Shown: positions 20,158 through 30,297 of the stretch, one piece after another | How the letters are laid out: every line of letters starts with the position of its first letter | Position numbering within the stretch: the stretch's first letter is position 1 | NCBI GenBank assembly: GCA_030849465.1 | Contig: JARVLF010000023.1 | Span: 124,001-188,000 of the forward strand | Length of the DNA: 64,000 bases | Source: Moesziomyces globuligerus | Taxonomy: Eukaryota > Basidiomycota > Ustilaginomycetes > Ustilaginales > Ustilaginaceae | Direction of reading: 5' to 3' | Program-made: the position numbers and the translations under genes | Notes under the pieces: generated by a model | Seen by the model: the letters and a program-made list of their open reading frames with translations, nothing else | Told to the model about the DNA's origin: nothing | The model's database searches: none

Positions 20158-20701
20158 GGTGGCGTGTCGTGCGGCGAGGAGGATGAGAGCTACAGAAAGA
20201 GGAGAGAACTACCGATGCCGAGATGGGTGCTTGGCTGTTGGGTGGGGGAAGAAACACAGAATGCTGGTCGAGTCGAGTCGAGTCAAGCTTGGACCCCACA
20301 CGACTCTGCGCACTGCTGTGCACTGCTGTGCACTGCTGTGCAAAGGCCCTCGAAAGCACTCGACGGGCCGCGGAGGCGAGACGCGTTGGGCGGCGTGACG
20401 AGGCGCCGCTTTCAACACTCACAGACTGGCGGCGGCAACCACCAAGCTGGGCAGCGAGGCTCAGCAAATGAGTTAGCCGGTTAGCCGACGCTGCGCTCTA
20501 CAGCCGCACGAAAAACCAGCCAAGCGAAGCCCAAAGCGAAGCCCAACATGCCGCCTCCGTGTGGAGCGAGACTGTCAGTCCCTCGACCCCCGCACGGCCA
20601 CTTTGGAATTTCGTCCGAATCCGACTTCATTCCTTCCTTCGTCCTCCTCATCCACCAACACTGCTCCCCGCCACCATCGCTCCCGGCACCTCTCTCTCAC
20701 C
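20158..20701. promoter_or_regulatory. Divergent promoter, ACBD5/Atg37-like gene and PEX3
   Basis: 544 bp between the two start codons. It contains (TCGAG)-type repeats near 20266-20283, three copies of a 10-nt repeat (20311-20340), and an ACGCGT site at 20381-20386. No gene is present. Confidence 0.7.
20311..20340 (+). repeat. 10-nt tandem repeat CACTGCTGTG, three copies
   Basis: Three perfect tandem copies of CACTGCTGTG in the PEX3 divergent promoter. Confidence 0.92.
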
Positions 20702-22551
20702 ATGACCAGTTGGTGGAGAAGGACGTCGCGATACGTCTCTTCCCATTCCAACTTCTTCTTCGTCACAGGCGGTCTCGTCGGCGGCGCCTACCTTCTCTCC
20801 CAATACGCAATCTCCAAGTTCCACCAGGTACAAGAGAAGCTCGTCAACGACAAGAATGCAAAGGAAAAGTAAGCCACTCCCATCCATGCGTCCCTTCTTC
20901 CGCTTCACCCCGCCCCGCATGCTCACATCCGCCTTCTCTCCTCCTTCTCCTTCTTCTCTGCCTCAGCCTTCGACGCAGGTTCGCTCAAAATCAGGAGGAT
21001 TGCACCTTCACCGTCCTCGCACTCCTCCCCACCCTAGGAGACCAGCTCTTTGCCAAACATGACGTCGAACAGCTAACCGAAAGCTTGCGCTCGCAAGCCG
21101 CCCCTCCGGCCTCGTCCTCCTCGCTTCCCGCCCAATCTTCGCCGTCGATACCAGAACCACAACAATCATCTGCAGAGCCCGCCCAGATCGCCGAGCATTC
21201 CGAGGTGCAGTTGCACAACATCGCCTCGGATCCCACGCCCGAATCTCAATCGCCTCCCGAAAGCTCGAATCAGCATACCAGCCCTTCGCCTAAACTCAAT
21301 CCACTCGCCAAATCCTTCGTTCCCGGCGGCGCTCCGTCGCCTTCCGACACCACGCATGTCAACGGTAGCCAGCACACATCAGATGCTAATGGCGCCCCAC
21401 CAACGTCGCAAGAGCCTCCTCTCGCTGCTCCTCGCGCTTCCGACGAGCCTGCCACTGTGGCACAAGCCACCACGCAACAATCCGAAGAGCAGATCGTAAA
21501 CACCGACTCGTCGCCATCAGCATCTGCTCCCCCGGCTCTCAAGTCGGATCACTCGCACCTGGATGCACAGGAGCAGCGCAACAAGATTCTCGCCGACAGG
21601 CAGGCAAAGCTTCGCCTCTGGAACGACCTCAAGCTCACCTCGTTCACGCGCGCCATCACCTCGCTCTACTGCGTCGTCCTTCTAACTCTCCAGACTCACA
21701 TCCAACTCAACCTCATCGGCAGGTACGCATACCTTGCTTCCGTAGAGGCTCTCGCCCGCGACGCCGACGACCCCTCTTCCGCCCTCCCGCCTTCTTCAAA
21801 CGCCGACTCTTCCCGTGTCCTCGACCACGACACCGAACGTCTCTATCTCACCTCGAGCTGGTGGTTCCTCCACAGAGGCTGGGACAAGCTCTCGGATCGT
21901 GTCGCCGACGCCATCGCAAAGACCCTCTCGCCACTCTCGGTCAAAGCGCAGCTCTCCCTAGCCGATCTCAAGGCTCTCGTCAACGACGCGCGCTTCATCG
22001 TCGAACACGACGCCACTTCAGACGCAACGCCCGCAGATCAACCCGCGTGGAAGCGATCCCACTTCCTCGACGTCTTGTTCCCCAACTCGACCGACGATGA
22101 AGCCGACGTTCTCGTCGGTGCAGGTGCGCTCGACGGCGACGCCGCGATCCACGCCCTCGCCACTAACAAGAAGCTGAGAGCTCTTTTGGATGAGACCAAG
22201 GACATCATCGAATCACACGATTTCGGCACCATCCTCACTCTCTGCTTCGACCGCGTATTCGAGACCTTCTTCGACAGCCTCGGCCCCACCTTTGGCATTC
22301 AGAAGTCCGGCAGGATCAACTCCACCGTCCAGGTCGAGCCCCTCTCGGCGCTCGAGTCGCGCTTCCAAGAGATCACCGACGAGATGCAGCACGGCAAGCG
22401 CGTTCGTCTCGCTTCCCTCTTTCCCCTCGTCTCTCGTCAGAGCCAGATGGCTATCCGCGGCGTGCCCAACGAGTACATCGAGGTCCTCGCAGATGCCAAG
22501 GAGCTCCGAGCCTTCTCCGCCGTCCTGTATGCAGCCTGGTCGCCAGTTTAG
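20702..22551 (+). CDS. PEX3: Peroxin-3
   Basis: Membrane receptor for Pex19 that inserts peroxisomal membrane proteins. Exon 1 is 20702-20868, a 98-nt intron spans 20869-20966, and exon 2 is 20967-22551, giving 583 residues. A short basic N-terminus precedes a membrane segment at about 17-36 (NFFFVTGGLVGGAYLLSQ). Splicing joins it to the family signature LRRRFAQNQEDCTFTVLALLPTL. An inserted disordered Ser/Pro/Ala region of about 150 residues follows, then KLRLWNDLKLTSFTRAITSLYCVVLLTL and the conserved C-terminal part (LTSSWWFLHRGWDKL). The insertion makes it longer than yeast Pex3 (about 440 residues). The ATG at 20702 is the first one that yields the membrane anchor. Confidence 0.95.
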
Positions 22552-22887
22552 TTGTACGCTGCTAGTCCAAAGAAATACACCAGTAAGTTAATCACATTCG
22601 AGACTCGGGTGAGCGGTTTCATGTTGAGCATGTGCATGCGATCAAAGTGCGGATTCTGGCCTGCTCTTGTGGCAATGCTCAAAACACTCGACGCGCCTCG
22701 ACTCATGACTCCCCAGGCCTGTACCAGGTCGGGGACCGCTGCACAAATGGTGACGCACACCTCAAGGCGGACACGAACATGCTGAGACCAGATGGATGCT
22801 TGTGGGCGATCATACCAGGAGTGTCGTTTTTCTTTGTTCTACAAGTACAGTCGCGACCGTGCGCCGTCACGGTGAGCACGGCTATGA
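22552..22887. other. Intergenic region between convergent PEX3 and RVB1
   Basis: 336 bp that should hold both 3' UTRs. Nothing further is visible. Confidence 0.45.
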
Positions 22888-24537
<1,650 letters not shown>

Positions 24538-25668
24538 TGTTGTCGGGTGGCAGTGGCGACCGCGGTTTCCACGCTCAGCTGATCTCTGATGCTGTTGGTG
24601 AGGGTGCTGCTGTACGGTCGAGTCGCAGTGCAGCCTGGATGGGTGGGTGGTGATCAGGAAGAAGAAAGTGGAGACGCGATGGAACCACGCAGATCCAACA
24701 CAGTGGAGTTGGGTATTCTAGCCGCCCCCAAAAGCGCACAGGTCACGAACTTTTCGGCCAGTCTGCGAGACACGTGATGAAAATTCTTGCTTGTGTCTGT
24801 TAAGCTGTCGTCCGACCAAGTCGCGCTTGCGGACCGCGAAAGATCTGTCCGGGGTCGTTTTCGGGAATTAGTCACCCTTCCAACTTGGCGTCGAAACACG
24901 CTCCATGCTCACCCTAACCCGAGGAGCGTTCTTTGGCTCTCATGATCACATCACTGTGCACTCATGCTATGCGCGCAGCTTGGCGTCTTACTGCGCAGGC
25001 TTCCCCGCCCATCTGAGCTGGGTTGCCCTGCTCAGCGTGTTGTCTTGTGTCCAAAACTGTGCTCATCGAGACAAGCGCGGTGGGCGGTCGCCACCACAGC
25101 CTTCAACTTGCTTCAAACGTCTGCAAGTGCACTGGCGCCTCCGGTATCAACGGGTGTGCCCGTGCCCACCTGCGATGCTCCACCCCAATGTTGAAGTGGT
25201 TGCCATCATGGACATTCAGGACACTTTGCATTTTCGTTTGCGCCCCGAGGTCTGAGAAGCAAAAGGCCGACTGCAACAGCCTTCGGCATGCACATTTCTG
25301 AGATTCTCGGGCGGCTCGACGCTCATAACTTTGCGCAGCCGGTAAACGAAGCATTCATGAATGTCGGCACAGTATGCAGGTCTCGCACCGAGGGTGTCAG
25401 TCAATTTGCCGACCGCGTGCCGAACCGGAAGACCAGCCACAGTGTCAGGTATTGCAAAGCGAACGTGGCGCTCGAAGTCATTTGCATATAGGTACTGTAC
25501 AGAAGCGTACAGAGGTGCATTTCATGCGCGCTTTCTATCACTTCCTCATACTGTACGGTGATCTCTGAGGGACAGGGGAGTTTGAGTCGATCGTCTCCCA
25601 TAATTGACCTGCTTAGTCCTTTCGAAGATACATGGGTCCTGCTTTGACATGGCTTGCCATGGCCCAAG

Positions 25669-25692
25669 CCCCCCCCCCCCCCCCTCCCCCCC
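25669..25692 (+). repeat. Poly-C tract, C16-T-C7
   Basis: Sixteen C, one T, then seven C. It lies in non-coding sequence of the repeat island. Confidence 0.9.
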
Positions 25693-26346
25693 GGCCCGGT
25701 TACCTCTTCGTCGACAAGGCCAGCTTTCGCTTTGCTCCTCGGCAGGCCTTCTTTTCTCCGGCCTGACCCTTGCAACACAGACCGACCCCGATTCTGGCTT
25801 CGCATGGGCCATCCTACTCAATTTAGCCTTGCTGGCTCGTACAGGCTCCTTCTACAGCCGCTGGATCGACACCCCTGGCCCGAAGCGTTCCTGCGAAGTA
25901 TCATCAATGGGCAGGATCTGGTGGTTGGTCTGCTACTAGGCTCTGGGCCACTCTTCCTTTACTTCTGTCAGCGATCGAGTAAAATTCGGTCAGCATAAGT
26001 CACCCTAGCATCTTGTAGCCAGCGGACACCTTCTCGGACTTTCTGAAACGAGATTCAGTGCACAATGGCGCTTCTCGCCATGTCTTTGACTGAAATCGTG
26101 CACTTGTAGACTCTGCGTCTGGACCTTACACCTCCTCATCGCTTCCTTGACTGTCGTGAAGATAGCTGTTCAAGGGGCCTGACCCGCCAGCGACGAACTC
26201 GTCCGTCTCAATGGACACGGGGTCTCTGTCACTCCTTGAAACTCCCACCACAACATATCAAAGAGCACGATGGTTTCTGATGACCACGTCTTGTGGTCAC
26301 CCACGAACGCTCATCATGAGAATCTCGACACTTTGCAGGCAATCAT

Positions 26347-26566
26347 ATCGCGAAAAAAGGAGTCATGTGTGTAACATGAGCCAAGCCACTCGCAAGCCAC
26401 CACGAGTGGCTTCCTTACAAGCAACCCTCCAAGCCACCCATAGTGGCTTGATATTCCAAGCCACTAGAGTGTGCGTGGGTGGCTTGCGAGTGGCTTGGAG
26501 AGGAAGCCACCCGTAGTGGCTTACCTGGTGGCTTACCCCACGTTACACTTCGTCTTTTGAGATGCG
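26347..26566. mobile_element. Palindromic AAGCCACCC element 1 (MITE-like)
   Basis: The left edge is ATCGCGAAAAAAGG followed by GTGTAACATG (26369-26378). The right edge is CACGTTACAC (26539-26548) followed by a T-rich GATGCG end. The two 10-nt blocks are inverted copies with one mismatch, and the inverted similarity continues inward through AAGCCACC and GGTGGCTT units. The interior is a chain of such units in both orientations. It has no coding capacity. The structure resembles a small non-autonomous element with terminal inverted repeats; no clear target-site duplication was found. Confidence 0.55.
26433..26524 (+). repeat. 92-bp repeat copy A
   Basis: Part of element 1. It is nearly identical, in inverted orientation, to 28729-28818. 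Shared landmarks are AGTGGCTTGATATTCC, GCCACTAGAGTGTGC and GAGTGGCTTGGAG. Confidence 0.8.
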
Positions 26567-26636
26567 AAAATCACTCGGGGTGGCTACACGATGGCTTGGC
26601 GAACGTACGCCGCGAGCTTTTCCGCGATGAAGAGGG

Positions 26637-26772
26637 GCGGCTGCTCGCCATCAGCTACACAGCAGCCGCCCAGGGTGGCTTCTACAGGCATACTCTAAAA
26701 AGCAGCGGGGTGCTGATCGAGCAGCCACCCGGGGTGGCTGATGGGTGGCTGACGGCGAGCAGCCAGCCGAAT
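26637..26772. mobile_element. Palindromic CAGCCACCC element 2
   Basis: Bounded by GGCTGCTCGCCATCAGC on the left and GGCTGACGGCGAGCAGCC on the right, which are inverted copies with few mismatches. The interior holds CAGCCACCCGGGGTGGCTG, itself palindromic. It represents a subfamily with CAGCC instead of AAGCC units. Confidence 0.5.
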
Positions 26773-27399
26773 TTCAAAAAATAATTGAGGCCGCTCCCGA
26801 ACTTGGACCTGAGGCTCACAAATCATGAAATTGGTTCCATCCACGGATGCTCACCTCCACACAAACGTGTGTGCAGCAAGGATCCCTACACTGCTGCCCC
26901 ACAGCCCTCTCATCAATTTCAGAATTTGACGAGGGAGGCATCGGAGGTGTTGCTTTCAATTCCCGTGATCACAAGACCACTTGGATTGCCCAGGATGTCC
27001 CGTGCCTCATCAATGCATGTACCGCATATCAAATTTGCACAGCCAGACTCGAAATCGCTTATTCATATAAGTCGTATTCTGAACTGATGGGTGGCTGGTG
27101 GACCGCCGCCTCGCCGATTTTCAAGACGAGACTCTCTTTTGAGTTCACCCTCCCCCGGACAAAATACTAATTCCATTTCTCTTTCGACAGATATAAATGC
27201 TTGTAGCAATCCCACATCAATCTGAGCGCTGAGGGGCCGTTGAAAGCGGTTTGAGCCGATATTTGCAACTAACGAACATAAAAATCACGCTTCTTAAACA
27301 ATTCTCTGACCAATTTATGGTTGTTCATCATCTCCTGCGTTTCATTCATGGATGTCGTGCGAATGGATGGGAAAGCGGATGAATAGGATGGCTTCGCGT

Positions 27400-27545
27400 C
27401 GAAGGCATCCAGCTCAGCCTGAAGCCACCCGCTGAAGCAACCTGGGGTGGTTTCACGTCCAAGCCATCCCCTGAAGCCCTTTGATATCATCTGGATGGCT
27501 TCGGGAGACCTCAGGGTGGCCAAGCCGACCGGGTTGGCTTAGAGG
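27400..27545. repeat. Degenerate GCCACCC/GGGTGGC array
   Basis: Multiple diverged GAAGCCACCC, GGGTGGTTTC and GGTTGGCTT units in both orientations, ending with CAGCGAACGTG, a form of the right-edge motif of the other elements. Confidence 0.5.
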
Positions 27546-27840
27546 TGGCTCAGCGAACGTGCCCGGACTCAAGCGTCACCTCGCCTCCTCTTCAGAACAA
27601 CTGTATATCGTGAAGCAAGAAGCTGTGATGGTCTCGTGACCGCAGAAAAATAAGGAACCTACAGTTCACCTGCACATCATGCATCTCGACCGCATGCATG
27701 ATGAGCAGCAACCTCTCTGCAAAATTCATGCATGATGCTTGATGCATGATGCAGCTGGTCAAGAAAAGGATTCATGACCAGAAGTTTTAAAGGTCAGGTC
27801 GCTTGAAACCCCAAAGCAAAACAATCATATCCTGAAGAAC

Positions 27841-27925
27841 GGCCAGTTGGCGAAGAGCAGCCACCCATCAGCCAACCCGGGTGGCTGCGACATACCAGCC
27901 ACCCATACACGATGGCTGATCATGG
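27841..27925. repeat. CAGCCACCC palindromic array
   Basis: GCAGCCACCCATCAGCC followed by GGGTGGCTG, CAGCCACCC and GATGGCTGATC, all alternating in orientation. Confidence 0.5.
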
Positions 27926-28120
27926 ATGAATGCCAAAATTCGGAAGAATAAGAAATTGACGCGTCTCTTGATGAGTCGAGCCTGTGGCCCGCAGAGGTCA
28001 CCTACACATCCATACAGGCGTACTCGGGCCACGCGTGGTACCGCCGCCCCACAGCCCCTGCAATAACAGGTATGCAATTCAAAGCAATTTGATCATCACG
28101 ACGCAATTTGGGCCTTTTAC

Positions 28121-28295
28121 AGCGCTATTCAGGCCCATTCTGAACGGTTTTGAGTCGGGTTTTGCGAGGCATATCATGATTCTCAGCGATCCTCTAAACG
28201 ATGGATGCTTTGCATTGCAGGTATCGTGATTATTCATCATCTGCTGCGGATGGATGGAGTGCAGCTGGAGGGGTGCGGACGGATGGGGTGGCAAC
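28121..28295 (+). repeat. Diverged duplicate segment, copy 1
   Basis: Aligns by eye with 29716-29908. Shared landmarks in the same order are AGCGCTATT, GGCC, GGTTTTG, CTCAG-GATC, GCATT-CAGG, ATCGTGATTAT and CTGC-GATGGA. Both copies run into GGTGGC units. Confidence 0.5.
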
Positions 28296-28367
28296 GCAAT
28301 CAGGCAGCCAAAACACGCGAATTTTGCACAATTTAGACGTGCAGTGTCAAAATTGGCAGGGGAGGTG

Positions 28368-28570
28368 GCGGAGAGCAGGCACCCATCACCCGGCGAGAGG
28401 GGGTAGCTCCTCGTGATCAGCCACCCATCAGCCACCAGGGGGTGGGTGGCTAATATTTGGCAGCCATCCAGCAGCCACCCATCAGCCATCGTGTTTGGGT
28501 GGCTGATGGGTGGCTGGCGCGTCGCAGCCACCCCGAGTGGCTGGTGTGTGGCTGCTTGATTGCCACCTCG
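28368..28570. repeat. CAGCCACCCATCAGCCA array
   Basis: The densest array in the island. CAGCCACCCATCAGCCA occurs repeatedly, facing GGGTGGCTGATGGGTGGCT on the same strand, so the segment can fold into long hairpins. Confidence 0.6.
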
Positions 28571-28728
28571 CCACTTGTTCGGGTATGACTGCTCCACGCA
28601 CCACTCCATACAAGGACATAGAGCTCGAACATCCATATACACGTCAAATTCCAAAATTCGAGCTTCACGCGTGCTTGTAAAGTGAGGTAAGCCACCCATA
28701 TCCCGAAAAACGGCTTGTGACATTTTCG

Positions 28729-28818
28729 AAGCCACCACGGGTGGCTTACCCTCCAAGCCACTCGCAAGCCACTCATGCACACTCTAGTGGCTAGGAATAT
28801 CAAGCCACTACGGGTGGC
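28729..28818 (-). repeat. 92-bp repeat copy B, inverted
   Basis: Reverse complement of the repeat at 26433-26524 with only a handful of differences, 2.2 kb away. Confidence 0.8.
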
Positions 28819-28889
28819 AAAAATCCCAAAATACGCGTCGCTCCAAAGGCAGCCCACCACAGCTCCACAGCTCAAAATTGCAAAAATAC

Positions 28890-28965
28890 GCATCTCTCCG
28901 GAATCGAACCCGGGCCCTCCACATAATTTTGCCATGCCTGCAAGTGGGACACTCTGACTCTCAAA
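28890..28965 (-). pseudogene. tRNA-like fragment with a perfect B box
   Basis: The minus strand carries GGTTCGATTCC (28910-28900), the consensus tRNA T-loop/B-box, preceded by AGAGTGTCCCACTTGCA, which looks like a D-arm and anticodon arm. A TGC anticodon with a short intron can be drawn, but the T-stem has mismatches and the acceptor arms do not pair. It is more likely a decayed tRNA or tRNA-derived element than a working gene. Confidence 0.3.
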
Positions 28966-29070
28966 TCACTCCACACACCCCCGCATAACAATTCTAGACG
29001 CCAGAGCACGTATAAATTTTACACCCCTCAAATTGGTGAACTGCGGTCAAATTCCAAAATTTGACGCGTC

Positions 29071-29241
29071 TGTAACATGTTCCAAGCCACCCCTTAAGCC
29101 ACTCACCCTTAGTGGCTTATTTTGGAAGTCACCCCTGAGCCACCCGTGGTGGCTTAGGGGTGGCTAAGCTCACGTTACACACCTTTTTTCGCGATGTGAT
29201 TGCGGGTGGCTAAGCTCACGTTACACTCCGTTTTTCGCGAT
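29071..29241. mobile_element. Palindromic AAGCCACCC element 3 with duplicated right end
   Basis: Begins TGTAACATG and has CACGTTACAC twice (29171-29180 and 29217-29226), each followed by a T-rich CGCGAT end. The second end, with its GGGTGGCTAAGCT lead-in, is a tandem duplicate of the first. The interior alternates AAGCCAC and GTGGCTTA units. The right-edge sequence is the inverted counterpart of the left edge of element 1. Confidence 0.55.
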
Positions 29242-29715
29242 AAGATGTGTGGAGGAGTAAGATGAGCATCAAGGGCTGGAGCTTGGGCGAATCATGAACT
29301 CGGGCGGAGAGCCTCTCTGTCTTGCCATGGCACGGTCTCAACTACAGAGAGACGCATATTTCCTTTGTTTTGAGCTGGGGCTGGGGTCGGTGGATTGCCT
29401 ACTAACGAGCCATGGATAATGAGGCATCAGGCTCCATGCTTGGCTCATAACAGTTATCAAGATCGTGCTTTAAGAAACGGGGAGGTTGTAATGATCGGCT
29501 CCTCGCCACTTTCCAGAATATGTATCATAACACATGAAGTGGATATGAAATTCCCATTTTCGTAGAATGGGCGAGGACGGCACCAATTCTGAATAGCTCG
29601 GGCACAAAAACGAAACCAGTGCTTATGCTTGATGCTTCATGATCATTAATTTATGCATGAGTACTTGCATCAATTTTCAGAATTATGCATCATGAATTAC
29701 GAATACCTGAATTTC

Positions 29716-29908
29716 AGCGCTATTTCGGCCTACTAAGCGGTTGGACTCGGTTTTGTTTTGCAATTCTCGATTCATGTTACACGGGTAACGTTTCTCAGTG
29801 ATCATCTGAACATCGCATGCATCGCATTCCAGGGATCGTGATTATGATGCGCTGCAGATGGAAGGGATCATATGGATGGAACGCAAATGGATGGAATAGC
29901 TACGCTTT
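29716..29908 (+). repeat. Diverged duplicate segment, copy 2
   Basis: Counterpart of 28121-28295 and more diverged. It runs into a GGTGGCTTCG unit. Confidence 0.45.
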
Positions 29909-29965
29909 GGGGTGGCTTCGACGCGTAGCCAACCCCCCTCAGCCACCCGGCCCGGGTACGTTTCA

Positions 29966-30121
29966 CATCGGAAAAAGTCGGCGAGTACGTTTGCTAAGCC
30001 ACCCCTAAGCCGCCCCAGGTGGCTTGCCCCTGGACGTACCTCTGTGCCACCACCACGCGCAATTGGGTGGCTTGCGGGTGGCTTTGGGAACGTACCCCGC
30101 ATCTTTATGCTTCTTCCGATG
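29966..30121. mobile_element. Palindromic AAGCCACCC element 4
   Basis: Starts CATCGGAAAAAGTCGGCG-AGTACGTT and ends AACGTACC-...-CTTCTTCCGATG. The outermost 13 bases and the ACGTT core are inverted copies. The interior holds AAGCCACC and GGTGGCTTGC units. It lies only 175 bp from the end of the ALG3-GAA1 gene. Confidence 0.55.
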
Positions 30122-30297
30122 TGAGTGTCGCAGCGTCTGCTGCGACAGCCTCACTTCAACCACACTTCCCTTCATGCTGAAGAGCTTCTCGTCAAATCAC
30201 GAGACTCACGACTTCGGACGATGCACTGTAGGAAGGCACAAGCTACCCATCGGAGTCATCGAGTGTACCATGCACGACGATTACAATTCTGCCGTTT

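Larger units (their letters stand above)
24538..30297. other. Gene-poor, AT-richer repeat island
   Basis: A 5.8 kb stretch without a supported gene, in strong contrast to gaps of a few hundred bases elsewhere in the window. Base composition falls towards 50% GC. The part from about 26.3 kb on is built from degenerate, mostly palindromic elements whose unit is AAGCCACCC or its complement GGGTGGCTT, plus ATGCATGATGC-rich patches and diverged duplicate segments. The longest open frame (233 codons, minus strand at 28079-28780) is read through these repeats and has no recognisable domain. The part from 24.5 to 26.3 kb is non-repetitive by eye except for a poly-C tract. Confidence 0.8.

Noticed and set aside
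18533..20467. 644-codon minus-strand frame overlapping the ACBP gene
   Set aside because: It shares the strand but not the frame. Its translation is Arg/Ser/His-rich, and only the other frame gives the acyl-CoA-binding domain.
28079..28780. 233-codon minus-strand frame in the repeat island
   Set aside because: It reads through repeat units (the encoded HQP and GWL strings come from CAGCCACCC), has no domain and no splice context.
28890..28965. Functional tRNA-Ala gene
   Set aside because: The T-stem has two mismatches, the D-arm is degenerate and the acceptor halves do not pair. It is kept only as a low-confidence tRNA-like fragment.
24538..30297. Centromere
   Set aside because: The island is gene-poor and AT-richer but only 5.8 kb, and holds no recognisable retroelement; nothing specific supports a centromere.
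24538..30297. CRISPR array or prokaryotic mobile element
   Set aside because: The repeats are irregular and palindromic with no constant spacers, and the whole window is eukaryotic.
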